Assembly: GCA_016178705.1 (NCBI GenBank)
Contig: JACOST010000032.1
Location: 1 to 64,000 of the forward strand
Source of the DNA: Deltaproteobacteria bacterium
GTDB taxonomy: Bacteria > Desulfobacterota > Binatia > HRBIN30 > JACQVA1
Direction of reading: 5' to 3'
Length of the DNA stretch: 64,000 nt
A program made the translations under genes and the position numbers. Positions 27,109-35,765 of this stretch are shown here, one piece after another. Positions within the stretch are counted from its first letter, which is position 1. The number at the start of each line of letters is the position of its first letter. A model generated the notes under the pieces. The model worked only from the letters and a program-made list of their open reading frames with translations, did not search any database and had not been told where the DNA came from.

Positions 27109-28338
27109 TCAGTGGGCGAGCGCGCTGGCGTTGTCGAGAAGGATGGCGCCGTCTTCAACGATCTGCTCGTTGCCACTCAACCCCGCGAGCACCAACACGC
27201 TCCCGTCGCGCGCCGAGCCGGTCGTCACTTCACGGCGCGTGAAGTGTCCGTGCCCGTCGTGGACATAGACGTACTGGTGAGCGCCGTCGGTGACCATCGC
27301 TGACATCGGCACCTTCACTGCACCTTCATGGGCCGCCACCGTGAAACGCACCTGCGCGTACATGTTGGGCCGCAACCGCCCGTCAAGATTCGGCACCCGC
27401 AACCGCACGGGAATGGTGTGTCGCACCGGATCGACCACCGATGAGACCATCTCGACGACGCCTTCAATGGTGCCGCCGGGCAGCGATGGACTGATCACGC
27501 GCGCGGCGGCGCCTTCCCGCACATCGACGGCGTCGGCCTCGAATAGGTCGGCGACCACCCACACCGTCGAGAGATCCGCGATCACGATCAACGACGTGCC
27601 GCTCTCCGGCGATACTTCCTGCGCCGGCAAAACGTTCTTCTCCACCACCACGCCGTCGCTCGGCGCGGCGATCAGGAACTCGTTGTCGACGCGAGTGGAG
27701 ACCTTGAGCGAATCGAGCTTCGCGACTTCCAAATGATACGCCACCTCGGCCTTGCGGAAGCGCTGATCGGCCGTCAGCAGCTCTTTGGTCGGGAGCGCGC
27801 GGGCGGTCACCATCGCCTGGATGCGCGCGCGCTCCGCCTTGGCCGCTTCGAGATCGACTGCGGCTCGGTCCTTGTGCGCACGCAGTTCGGCAATGCCCGG
27901 ACTCGCAACCGACAACAACGGATCGCCACTCTTGACGCGCTGACCAAGATCGACCAGCACCGAACCGACGCGGCCGGCAATCGGCGCGCCGACGCGATAC
28001 GAGTGGGTCTCATCGATCCGCACGCGGGCCGGGACGAGATCGCTCCAGTAGTCGGTGGCAACCTCCGGATTCCCGAGTTTCAGAACTTGCCACTGCGGCG
28101 CATCCACCGTCAGCGCGATCCCGTCGTCAGTAACCGAGATTCCGGAGGGCTGGGCCGCCAGCGGCGGCGGCTTGCGCGCAAACGAGGCGGCCAACCAAAT
28201 CGCCACACCACTCAGGCCGACCGCTACTACCAACGCGGTGCGTGGACTGCGTCGCCGTCCGCCCTCTGGTTCCCCAATCGTCGATGCACTGCCCACGTAG
28301 CCTAGTCCTCTCACTGTTGCAGCCGGTCCGCCTACCAC
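27109..28338 (-). CDS. czcB: RND periplasmic adaptor (HlyD/CzcB family)
   Basis: A 409-residue membrane-fusion protein linking pump and outer-membrane channel. One N-terminal membrane anchor (TALVVAVGLSGVAIWLAASFA) precedes a barrel-sandwich domain (YRVGAPIAGRVGSVLVDLG, GDPLLSV), an alpha-hairpin (residues about 165-225) and a beta-barrel with LIVIADLSTVWVVADLFEAD, highly typical of this family. The C-terminal part has VPMSAMVTDGAHQYVYV. It lacks a His-rich metal tail. A GTG at 28338 is the likely start; the exact start is uncertain. First gene of the czcBAC-order operon. Confidence 0.86.
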   Translation of the reverse strand: MVGGPAATVRGLGYVGSASTIGEPEGGRRRSPRTALVVAVGLSGVAIWLAASFARKPPPLAAQPSGISVTDDGIALTVDAPQWQVLKLGNPEVATDYWSDLVPARVRIDETHSYRVGAPIAGRVGSVLVDLGQRVKSGDPLLSVASPGIAELRAHKDRAAVDLEAAKAERARIQAMVTARALPTKELLTADQRFRKAEVAYHLEVAKLDSLKVSTRVDNEFLIAAPSDGVVVEKNVLPAQEVSPESGTSLIVIADLSTVWVVADLFEADAVDVREGAAARVISPSLPGGTIEGVVEMVSSVVDPVRHTIPVRLRVPNLDGRLRPNMYAQVRFTVAAHEGAVKVPMSAMVTDGAHQYVYVHDGHGHFTRREVTTGSARDGSVLVLAGLSGNEQIVEDGAILLDNASALAH

Positions 28339-28479
28339 GACGCCCCGGGCTTGAATGTGATTGGACGCGAGTCAAACCCGAAAATTCGACGCCAAACAAA
28401 GCGTCCTCGTCCCCTCTCGCTCGTCACGAAGCACTGTGCTCTAGTGCCTTCCCTCAACCACGTCTGAGGAGGGGACCCC

Positions 28480-29139
28480 GTGGATCTCAAGATTGTCGAT
28501 CAGTTACTCACCACCACGCGCTCGGTGCGCAAGCGTTTGGATTTCCAGCGGCCGGTCGACCTGGCCACTCTGCAGCGTTGCCTCGAAATCGCCATGCAGG
28601 CGCCGACCGGATCGAACAGCCAAGGGTGGCACTTCCTCGTGATCACCGATGCGGCCAAACGCCAAGGCCTCGCCGATCTCTATCGGCGGGCGTTCGACGG
28701 CTATCGCCAGATGTCCGCCGCGTCGCCGCAATTGCAAGAGGGCGATCCGCGCCGCGCGCAAACATTGCGCATCGTCGACTCGGCCAGCTACCTCGCCGAG
28801 CATCTGCACGAAGCACCGGTGATGGTCGTGCCGTGCATCGAAGGTCGGGTCGAGAATGCCGGGGTACTCGCGCAAGCGTCGATCTACGGGTCCATCTTGC
28901 CGGCGGTGTGGTCGTTGATGCTGGCGTTGCGCGCCCGTGGTCTGGGATCAGCGTGGACGACGCTCCATCTCATGTTCGAACAAGACGCCGCCGCGCTGCT
29001 CAACCTGCCGGCGACCATGACGCAAACCGCGCTGCTACCGGTCGCGCACTTCACCGGCACAGACTTCAAACCGGCCAAGCGGCTTCCCGCTAGCAACCAC
29101 ATCCATTGGAATGGCTGGGAACAACGGCGAGGAATTTGA
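28480..29139 (+). CDS. Nitroreductase family protein
   Basis: A 219-residue FMN-dependent NAD(P)H oxidoreductase. The FMN phosphate loop TTRSVRKRLDFQRPVD opens the protein, APTGSNSQGWHFLVI contributes to the isoalloxazine site, and LRARGLGSAWTTLHLMFEQD is the C-terminal family block. The start is GTG at 28480, supported by GAGGAGGGG at the right spacing. It reduces nitro compounds, quinones or enoates in relatives; the true substrate here is open. The stop TGA (29137-29139) is directly followed by a heptad repeat element and then the hydratase gene. Confidence 0.86.
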   Translation: MDLKIVDQLLTTTRSVRKRLDFQRPVDLATLQRCLEIAMQAPTGSNSQGWHFLVITDAAKRQGLADLYRRAFDGYRQMSAASPQLQEGDPRRAQTLRIVDSASYLAEHLHEAPVMVVPCIEGRVENAGVLAQASIYGSILPAVWSLMLALRARGLGSAWTTLHLMFEQDAAALLNLPATMTQTALLPVAHFTGTDFKPAKRLPASNHIHWNGWEQRRGI

Positions 29140-29217
29140 GATTGCGGATTGTCGATTGCGGATTCGTTGATCCGATCCTTCAATCCGCAATCCACAATCC
29201 AAAATCCGCAATCACCA
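29137..29217. repeat. Heptad-array inverted repeat R1, copy b
   Basis: Occupies the whole gap between two genes, from the TGA stop of the nitroreductase to the base before the ATG of the hydratase. The left arm reads GATTGCG, GATTGTC, GATTGCG, GATTCG; the right arm AATCCGC, AATCCAC, AATCCAA, AATCCGC, AATCACC. The arms are in the same 7-base phase and pair as a hairpin. The hydratase has no Shine-Dalgarno because this element fills the space. Confidence 0.88.
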
Positions 29218-30024
29218 ATGGTTCGCTTCGAACTCCTTCCCGATCAGCCGCATGTGGCGCTGGTTACCATCGACCGGCCTGCACGCGGGAACTCGCTCGA
29301 TCCGCCGACGCTCCGTGAGCTGGCCGCCGCATGGCGGCGTATCGCGGACGATCCGGAGATCCGTTGCGCGGTGCTAACCGGCGCCGGTGAGCGCGTCTTC
29401 TGTTCGGGAATGGACATGACGACGACGATCCCCGCGGCCCAACGGCTGGCGCGCGGCGAGCGAGTCGACGACGAAACGTTCGAGGGCTTGCGCAGCGTTG
29501 CCACCGCGCTGCTGGCCGGCTTCGATCTGCAGACACCGCTGGTGTGTGCGATCAACGGCCACGCCCGCGCCGGCGGCTTCGATCTCATGCTCGCATCCGA
29601 GATCCGCTTCGCTGTTCCGCACGCGACCTTTGCGCTCGAAGAGGTCGCGCTCGGCCTCTACCCCACCGGCAATGCCACGGTGCTGTTGCCACGGCAGATC
29701 GGATGGGTGCATGCACACGAGTTGCTGCTCACCGCGCGTCCGATCAATGCGGAGCGGGCGCTGCACATCGGCCTGCTCAACCAGATCGTCGCGCCCAATC
29801 AGCTCCTATCGACTGCCCTCGCCACTGCCGCCATCATCGCGGCCAACGCGCCGCTTGCCGTGCGTGAAACCCGCCGCGGGGTACGTGAGATCCTTCACCT
29901 TTCGCTCGACGATGCCTACCCTCGCCAGGAAGAGCTCGGCCGTCCGCTGCGCCGCAGCGAAGATGCGCGCGAAGCCCAACGCGCGTTCGTCGAGAAGCGC
30001 AAACCCGTTTGGACAGGCAAGTAG
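29218..30024 (+). CDS. Enoyl-CoA hydratase/isomerase family protein
   Basis: A 268-residue crotonase-fold enzyme. The oxyanion-hole segments are GAGERVFCSGMDMT and NGHARAGGFDLMLASEIRFA. The Glu pair used by true hydratases is only partly present (ALEEVALGLYPTGNATVLLP), so the reaction (hydration, isomerisation or hydrolysis) is uncertain. The ATG at 29218 gives the standard N-terminus (VRFELLPDQPHVALVTIDRP). It may be cotranscribed with the nitroreductase through repeat R1b, although that element could also terminate or attenuate. Confidence 0.85.
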   Translation: MVRFELLPDQPHVALVTIDRPARGNSLDPPTLRELAAAWRRIADDPEIRCAVLTGAGERVFCSGMDMTTTIPAAQRLARGERVDDETFEGLRSVATALLAGFDLQTPLVCAINGHARAGGFDLMLASEIRFAVPHATFALEEVALGLYPTGNATVLLPRQIGWVHAHELLLTARPINAERALHIGLLNQIVAPNQLLSTALATAAIIAANAPLAVRETRRGVREILHLSLDDAYPRQEELGRPLRRSEDAREAQRAFVEKRKPVWTGK

Positions 30025-30061
30025 CCACGTCCGGTTCGGTTGATTCTTGGTTTCTTGCATC

Positions 30062-30085
30062 CGTTATGCTCGTGTTGGTATAACG
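30062..30085. promoter_or_regulatory. Palindromic operator, copy 1 (porin-tupABC operon)
   Basis: CGTTATGC, eight bases, GTATAACG: an inverted repeat with one mismatch against the copy at 34210. It ends 24 bases before the porin ATG. The half-site and spacing resemble ModE-type boxes (CGNTAT-type halves around a short spacer). A ModE-like regulator is encoded 6 kb downstream. Confidence 0.72.
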
Positions 30086-30109
30086 CGCCGGTCTGAAGGG
30101 AGGGGGGCA

Positions 30110-31600
30110 ATGCGCAAACACGTTGCATCGGTGTTGACAGTGCTGGGGTGCGTCCTGATCGGGGCAGCATCGGTGCGTGCCGATGATGCGGCGCTGCTAG
30201 ATGTTCTACGCCAGAAGCAGGTACTGACCCCGCAGGAGTACGAACGGCTCAAGGGTAGCGAGTTGACGCCGGCGCAGCGCGCAGGATTGATCGATGTCCT
30301 GCGCGACAAGGGCGTGCTGACCAAGGACGAAGCCGCCAAATTGGAGCCCGGCGCTCCGGTCGCGCCCAATGCTCCCACCGTGGCCCAGGCCGCGGCGAAA
30401 CCCGCCTCACTGCCGCAGGTCGGTTACGACGAAGGCTTCTTCGTGCGGTCGCAAGACGGCAACTTCAACTTGCGCTTTAACGGACGTGTCTCGAGCAACT
30501 TCTATTTCTTCGAACCCAATACTTCGCAAGTCGATACCGAAACGATCGATCGCGCGCGTTTGAGCGCCGACGCGACCTTCTACAAGTACTTTCGAATGCG
30601 ACTGGAGAATGATTTCGCGTTCGCCTCGGGTCTGCGCGACGCCTTCATTGCGATGACGCCGATGCCCGAGGCCAACGTGCAGATCGGGCAATACAAGATT
30701 CCGTTCAGCTACGAGGAACTGCTGTCGAAGCGGTATATCGATTTCGTCGAACGCGCCGCCGTGGTCAACAGCACGGTGGGCAGCACGAACGATCCTTCGC
30801 GCGACATCGGCGTTATGCTCTACGGCCAGTTCGTCAACAAGACGCTCCAGTATCAGTTGGCAGGCATGAATGGCGCAGGGCAGAATCGCAGCGACAACAA
30901 TGCCTCCAAAGACGTCGACTTCCGCACCGTGGTCGCCCCGTTCACCAGCGCTGGCCCCGAGCATCTGCGCAGCCTGAACGTGGGCGCTGGCGTCACCTAC
31001 GGAGTGCAACCCAGCGACACGGGCACCAGCACGAGCAGCATCGCCGGCACGACGGAAACCGGCTTCACCTTTTATCCGGCGGTGCAGCGCAATGGTGAAC
31101 GCTCGCGTTACGACGTCAGCGGGACGTGGTTCGATGGCCCGTTCTCGCTCAGCAGCGAGTACATTCAGACCTACGAATCGCGCAACGGATTTGGGGTCAA
31201 GGGCAGCAACCTTCCGGGTCTTCACACCGACGGCGCCTATGTCGGCGGCACCTGGCTGCTGACCGGGGAGACCAAGCCATACAACGCGCGCCTTCATCCC
31301 GCGCACGCGTTGTGGGACACGAACAGCCCCGGTTGGGGCGCGTGGGAAGCGGCGCTGCGCTACGAGTACTTCAAGCTCCGGCACGGCGGCGGCATCTTGG
31401 CCAACGGCACGGCGAACCCCGCGTTGGACAACCGTTACGACGCCCTCGTCGCCGGCGTCAATTGGTACCCCAACGAGTTCCTGCGCTTCTCGGTCAACTA
31501 CTTGTACGGCTCCTTCGAAAATGCCGGGAAGAACATGTCGCCCAATCCGGCCCAGCACTCGAACAACGCGGTACTGGGCCGCGCGCAGTTGGAGTTCTAA
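30110..31600 (+). CDS. Phosphate-selective porin O/P family protein
   Basis: A 496-residue outer-membrane beta-barrel protein of the OprO/OprP family. A signal peptide (VASVLTVLGCVLIGAASVRA) leads into a short helical region (LLDVLRQKQVLTPQEYERLK, repeated as LIDVLRDKGVLTKDEAAKLE), a usual N-terminal feature, and then a barrel with alternating strands and the terminal aromatic residue QLEF. FMRLENDFAFASGLRDAFI-like strands and NVQIGQYKIPFSYEEL match the family. AAGGGAGGGGGG precedes the ATG at 30110. It is the first gene of the tup operon, so it probably lets oxyanions through the outer membrane. The stop abuts the tupA start (TAA-ATG). Confidence 0.85.
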   Translation: MRKHVASVLTVLGCVLIGAASVRADDAALLDVLRQKQVLTPQEYERLKGSELTPAQRAGLIDVLRDKGVLTKDEAAKLEPGAPVAPNAPTVAQAAAKPASLPQVGYDEGFFVRSQDGNFNLRFNGRVSSNFYFFEPNTSQVDTETIDRARLSADATFYKYFRMRLENDFAFASGLRDAFIAMTPMPEANVQIGQYKIPFSYEELLSKRYIDFVERAAVVNSTVGSTNDPSRDIGVMLYGQFVNKTLQYQLAGMNGAGQNRSDNNASKDVDFRTVVAPFTSAGPEHLRSLNVGAGVTYGVQPSDTGTSTSSIAGTTETGFTFYPAVQRNGERSRYDVSGTWFDGPFSLSSEYIQTYESRNGFGVKGSNLPGLHTDGAYVGGTWLLTGETKPYNARLHPAHALWDTNSPGWGAWEAALRYEYFKLRHGGGILANGTANPALDNRYDALVAGVNWYPNEFLRFSVNYLYGSFENAGKNMSPNPAQHSNNAVLGRAQLEF

Positions 31601-32437
31601 ATGGTCACGCGACGCATCCTTTCCGGACTCTCAATCTCGGCAGCGCTCTCCGTCCTGCTCAGCGTCACCGCCGCATCGGCGCAAGAGCATGTGCGACTGT
31701 CGACGACCACCAGCACGGAGAACTCCGGACTGCTCGCGGCGATCTTGCCGACATTCGAGCAACGCTTTCATCTCAAGGTCGACGTCATCGCCGTCGGTAG
31801 CGGCAAGGCGTTGAAGCTTGCCGAGAACGGCGATGTCGATGTCGTGCTTTCGCATGCGCCAGAATTGGAAGACGCGTTCGTCAAGGCCGGCTTCGGCGTC
31901 AATCGCCGCGAGGTCATGTACAACGACTTCATCATCGTCGGCCCACCGAGCGATCCGGCAAAGCTGCGCGGCAGCAGCGGCGCGGTCGATGCGTTCAAGC
32001 AGATCGCCGCCGCGCAGGCGACCTTCATCTCGCGCGGTGACGAGTCCGGCACGCATCAAAAGGAAAAGGATCTGTGGAAGGCGGTCGGGATCATCCCGAG
32101 CGGAGCGTGGTACGTCTCCGCAGGGCAAGGCATGGGCGAGGTGTTGCTGATGGCGAACGAACGTCAAGCCTATACGCTCGCCGATCGCGGAACCTACATC
32201 GCCTTCAAGCAGAAGCAGGATCTCACGATCACCAATGAGGGGGATCCCGCCCTGTTCAATCCGTACACCATCAGCGCTGTGAATCCGGCGAAACAACCGC
32301 ATGCGAGATACATCGAGGCGATGGAACTGATCGCTTGGATCACAGCGCCCGATGGGCAGCGGGCGATCGCCGGTTTCACGATGGATGGCCAAGTGCTATT
32401 TCACCCCACTGCGGTGCCGCCAGGCGCCGCGCCTTAG
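31601..32437 (+). CDS. tupA: Tungstate ABC transporter substrate-binding protein
   Basis: A 278-residue periplasmic binding protein. After a signal peptide (cleavage after TAASAQ) it has RLSTTTSTENSGLLAAILP, the TTTS-x-x-SGL oxyanion motif of TupA, VDVIAVGSGKALKLAENGD, VVLSHAPELEDAFV and FISRGDESGTHQKEKDLW, all diagnostic. TupA binds tungstate in preference to molybdate in characterised members. It begins directly at the end of the porin gene and is followed by the permease and ATPase genes in one operon under the palindrome at 30062. Confidence 0.92.
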   Translation: MVTRRILSGLSISAALSVLLSVTAASAQEHVRLSTTTSTENSGLLAAILPTFEQRFHLKVDVIAVGSGKALKLAENGDVDVVLSHAPELEDAFVKAGFGVNRREVMYNDFIIVGPPSDPAKLRGSSGAVDAFKQIAAAQATFISRGDESGTHQKEKDLWKAVGIIPSGAWYVSAGQGMGEVLLMANERQAYTLADRGTYIAFKQKQDLTITNEGDPALFNPYTISAVNPAKQPHARYIEAMELIAWITAPDGQRAIAGFTMDGQVLFHPTAVPPGAAP

Positions 32438-32445
32438 GACACACC

Positions 32446-33135
32446 GTGGCGTTAGGCGACGCGCTGAGCGGCGCGCTGCGACTGCTGCTCACACTGGACA
32501 CGCACGTATGGTCCGCAGTGATCGTCTCGTTGCGCGTGTCGCTGCTGGCGACTGTGCTCTCAGTGTTGATCGGCTTGCCGATTGGCTTTCTTGTCGCAGC
32601 GCGCCAATTCAGCGGCCGGCGCGTCATCGAGATCCTGCTGAATACCGCGACGGCACTGCCAACCGTGGTGGTGGGCCTCCTGGTCTACGCCCTGCTCTCT
32701 CGTCGCGGCCTGCTCGGGCCGCTCGGGTTGCTCTACACCCAATCCGCCATGGTCATCGGCGAGACTATTCTCGTCGCGCCGTTGATGGCCGCGCTGACGG
32801 TCGCCGTGGTCAGCGGCGCCGACCCACGCATTGAGGAGACCGCGTTGACGCTCGGCGCGTCGCGTTTCGGCGCGGCGATCAGCGTGTTCGTCGAAACGCA
32901 GCGGGGATTGCTCGCGGCGATCACGACCAGTTTCGGGCGATTGATCTCGGAGCTCGGCATCGCCCTGATGGTCGGCGGCAACATCCTCGACAGCACCCGC
33001 ACCATGACAACCACGATCGCCCTGGAAACCAGCAAGGGCGACTTGGCGCTCGGCTTCGCGCTCGGACTGATCCTGCTTAGTGTGGCGCTGGCGGTGAACG
33101 GCGCAGTCGCGGTATTGACTCCGAGTCGTGCCTGA
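32446..33135 (+). CDS. tupB: Tungstate ABC transporter permease
   Basis: A 229-residue inner-membrane permease with about five spans. The EAA-type coupling loop is EETALTLGASRFGAAISVFVE, and PTVVVGLLVYALLSRRGLLG is typical of the TupB/ModB group. The GTG at 32446 follows the tupA stop by eight bases and gives the normal length; the open frame extending upstream overlaps tupA and is not coding. The 3' end overlaps the ATPase start by eight bases, so the three tup genes are translationally linked. Confidence 0.9.
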   Translation: MALGDALSGALRLLLTLDTHVWSAVIVSLRVSLLATVLSVLIGLPIGFLVAARQFSGRRVIEILLNTATALPTVVVGLLVYALLSRRGLLGPLGLLYTQSAMVIGETILVAPLMAALTVAVVSGADPRIEETALTLGASRFGAAISVFVETQRGLLAAITTSFGRLISELGIALMVGGNILDSTRTMTTTIALETSKGDLALGFALGLILLSVALAVNGAVAVLTPSRA

Positions 33136-34135
33136 ACCGCTCTATGGCCTCCGCGATGTAACCCTCGAGTACGGCTCACGCCGCGTACTCGACATCGCTA
33201 CGTTGGATTTCGCGCGCGGCGGCGTCACCGCATTGGTCGGACCCAACGGCGCCGGCAAGAGCACGCTGCTGCGCATCCTGGCGTTTCTACTTCCGCCGAC
33301 ACGTGGCACGATCACCTTTGATGGCGCACGCATCGACAACCGCGACACCGCGTTCGGGGCGGCGCGCCGGCGCGTCACACTCGTCGCTCAATCGCCGTTC
33401 ATCTTCCATCGCTCGGTACGCGCCAACGTCGCCTACGGCCTGCGCGCGCGCGGAGTGCGCAACGACGAACGCGCCATGGCGGCCCTGGCGGCGGTCGGCC
33501 TCGGCGACTTCGCCGATCTTCCAGCTTGGAAACTCTCCGGCGGCGAGGCACAGCGTGTAGCGGTGGCGCGTGCCCTCGCCATCGATCCACCGGTGTACTT
33601 ATTCGATGAACCGACCGCGAACGTCGATCGCGAACACGTTGCCATCATCGAGACAGTGATCGCGCAACTCGCCGCGGCCGGCAAGACGGTGATTCTCACG
33701 ACGCACGATCTCGACCAGGCGCATCGCCTGAGCGACACCGTCCTGTCCGTGGTCGCGGGCCACGTCACCGCCGCTCCGTTGCTCAACGTGCTGCGCGGCG
33801 TCACTACCCGTCACAACGGCGAGTCGTACTTCGACAGCGATGGGTTGCACATCGAGATCGCCACTGACACCGCGCCTCAAGTGATTGCGATCGACCCCGA
33901 AGACATTCTGATCTCGCGCGAGCCGCTGCACTCGAGCGCGCGCAATCACGCGGCCGGGGCCATCCTGAAAGTCGAGCGCGACGGTGCCAGTGTGCTGGTC
34001 ACCGTCGACTGCGGCATCGCCACCCCAATGATCGCCCGCATCACCCAGCACTCGTACACGGACCTCGGCCTCAACCTCGGCATGCGCGTGTGGTTGACGT
34101 TCAAGTCTTCCGCGATTCACATTCTCGACATGTAG
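33128..34135 (+). CDS. tupC: Tungstate ABC transporter ATP-binding protein with C-terminal MOP/TOBE domain
   Basis: A 335-residue ATPase. Walker A is GPNGAGKST, the signature is LSGGEAQRVAVARAL, Walker B is VYLFDEP and the switch His is in ILTTHDLD. After residue about 215 comes a C-terminal part that ends in a molybdate/tungstate-binding TOBE-like domain (AGAILKVERDGASVLVTVDC ... LGMRVWLTFKSSAIHIL), which could sense oxyanion and inhibit transport. The start is GTG at 33128, overlapping tupB. Last gene of the operon. Confidence 0.9.
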   Translation: MPEPLYGLRDVTLEYGSRRVLDIATLDFARGGVTALVGPNGAGKSTLLRILAFLLPPTRGTITFDGARIDNRDTAFGAARRRVTLVAQSPFIFHRSVRANVAYGLRARGVRNDERAMAALAAVGLGDFADLPAWKLSGGEAQRVAVARALAIDPPVYLFDEPTANVDREHVAIIETVIAQLAAAGKTVILTTHDLDQAHRLSDTVLSVVAGHVTAAPLLNVLRGVTTRHNGESYFDSDGLHIEIATDTAPQVIAIDPEDILISREPLHSSARNHAAGAILKVERDGASVLVTVDCGIATPMIARITQHSYTDLGLNLGMRVWLTFKSSAIHILDM

Positions 34136-34209
34136 CGGCCCGGGAGCGCGCTTGCGACTTCTCGACCACCACTGGGTGACGCCGTCGACATCGGATTGCC
34201 TAGTTGCAG

Positions 34210-34233
34210 CGTTATGCTCTCAATGGCATAACG
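34210..34233. promoter_or_regulatory. Palindromic operator, copy 2 (aldehyde dehydrogenase)
   Basis: A perfect inverted repeat CGTTATGC, eight-base spacer, GCATAACG (with one further flanking G/C pair). It ends 31 bases before the ATG of the dehydrogenase. It is the same box as at 30062, with equal half-site length and spacing, and indicates shared regulation. Confidence 0.75.
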
Positions 34234-34264
34234 CCGAGTATCATACCCGAATGGAGGAGCCGAC

Positions 34265-35668
34265 ATGAACTCGTACCCGAACGTGATCGCTGGTCGCCTG
34301 GTGAACTCGCCGCAGCAAGACGACGTCATCAATCCCGCCCTCGGCAAGCCGTTTGCGACCTGTGCGCGCGGCACCAGCGAGCAGTTGAACGAGGCGGTCA
34401 CCGCGGCCGCAGAGGCCTTCAAGACTTGGCGCAAGGATCAAGCCTTTCGGCGCCAAACGTTGAATGAGTGCGCCGCGGCGATTCAGGAAAAGGCGCAAGA
34501 CATCGGCGTCGTGCTCTCGCAGGAGCAAGGCAAGCCGCTCGCCGCCGCTGTCGGCGAAGTCTTCGGTGCTTCGATCTGGTTCAGCTACTTCGCCAACCTG
34601 CGGCTCGAGCCGGAGATCCTTCAGGACGATGCCGAGAAGCGCATCCAGATCGTGCGCAAGCCGCTTGGCGTCGTCGCCGCCATCACGCCGTGGAACTTTC
34701 CGGTCATCTTGATGGCGTGGAAACTGGCACCCGCATTTCTGGCCGGCAATACGGTCGTGGCGAAGCCGTCGCCGTTCACGCCGCTCAGCTCGCTGCTCGT
34801 CGGCGATATTCTGAAGGACGTTCTGCCCCCGGGAGTTCTCAGCGTCATCGCCGGCGACGGCGCGCTTGGCGCCGAGTTGTCGGGGCATCCGCTTGTGCGC
34901 AAGATTTCGTTCACGGGCAGCGTCGCCACCGGCAAGAAGGTCATGGGCTACGCGGTGGAGGATCTGAAGCGCGTGACGCTGGAACTGGGCGGCAATGATC
35001 CCGCGATCGTCCTGGATGACGTTGATCCGAACGCGGTCCTCGACGGGCTCTTCTGGGGCGCGTTCCAGAACTCGGGACAGATCTGCAGTGCGATTAAGCG
35101 GCTCTACGTTCACGAGAAGGTCTACCAGCCGATCGTCGCCGGATTAATCGAGCGCGCACGCAGCGTGAAAGTCGGCAACGGCATGGAGCCGGACACTCAA
35201 CTCGGTCCGATCAACAACCAGATGCAACTCGACAAGGTCATCGGCATGGTCAACGAGGCCAAGAAGCAAGGCGCGAAAATCGAAATCGGTGGAGAACGGC
35301 TGGACAGTCCTGGCTACTTCTATCCGCCCACCATCGTGACCAATGCGCACGCCGGTATGAAGCTGGTCGACGAAGAGCAATTCGGCACCGCACTGCCGAT
35401 CATCAAGTACAGCAATCTGGACGACGCCATGGAACAGGCGAACAACACCCACTACGGCCTCGGCGCGTCGGTGTGGACGGGCGATGCGAAGCGCGGGGAA
35501 GCGTTGGTTCAAGAGATCGAGTCGGGTACCGGTTGGGTCAACCAGCACTTGGACTTGGGGCCCTCCACGCCGTTCGGTGGCTGTAAGTGGAGTGGCATCG
35601 GTTACGAAAACGGCAAGTGGGGCTACCAGGAGTTCACCGAACTACAAGTCGTCAACACCAAGAAGTAG
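34265..35668 (+). CDS. NAD(P)-dependent aldehyde dehydrogenase
   Basis: A 467-residue member of the ALDH superfamily that oxidises an aldehyde to the acid. The NAD-binding part has GVVAAITPWNFPVILMAWKL and FTGSVATGKKVM; the general-base Glu is in TLELGGNDPAIVLDDVD; the catalytic Cys is in NSGQICSAIKRLYVHE. Length and motifs are complete. GGAGGAG precedes the ATG at 34265. It carries the same operator as the tungstate operon although ALDH-fold enzymes need no metal, so it may support or replace a tungsten-dependent aldehyde oxidoreductase; no such gene is in the window. Confidence 0.9.
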   Translation: MNSYPNVIAGRLVNSPQQDDVINPALGKPFATCARGTSEQLNEAVTAAAEAFKTWRKDQAFRRQTLNECAAAIQEKAQDIGVVLSQEQGKPLAAAVGEVFGASIWFSYFANLRLEPEILQDDAEKRIQIVRKPLGVVAAITPWNFPVILMAWKLAPAFLAGNTVVAKPSPFTPLSSLLVGDILKDVLPPGVLSVIAGDGALGAELSGHPLVRKISFTGSVATGKKVMGYAVEDLKRVTLELGGNDPAIVLDDVDPNAVLDGLFWGAFQNSGQICSAIKRLYVHEKVYQPIVAGLIERARSVKVGNGMEPDTQLGPINNQMQLDKVIGMVNEAKKQGAKIEIGGERLDSPGYFYPPTIVTNAHAGMKLVDEEQFGTALPIIKYSNLDDAMEQANNTHYGLGASVWTGDAKRGEALVQEIESGTGWVNQHLDLGPSTPFGGCKWSGIGYENGKWGYQEFTELQVVNTKK

Positions 35669-35685
35669 TCGCTCATCCGATCGAA

Positions 35686-35712
35686 GCCCCGCACTGCGCG
35701 CCGGTGCGGGGC
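35686..35712 (+). terminator. Hairpin after the aldehyde dehydrogenase gene
   Basis: A 9-bp perfect stem GCCCCGCAC / GTGCGGGGC with a 9-base loop lies 17 bases after the stop codon. There is no U-tract, so it is either a Rho-assisted terminator or an mRNA-end hairpin. Confidence 0.6.
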
Positions 35713-35765
35713 CGCTCTGGCACGGCGCGCGCGACCGGTCTAGGCTCAGTCAGAAGGAGGCCGGC

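Noticed and set aside
23528-27268. A 1246-codon open frame on the plus strand
   Set aside because: Antisense to the czcC and czcA genes; its product is Arg/His/Gln-rich low-complexity sequence, the usual shadow of high-GC coding DNA.
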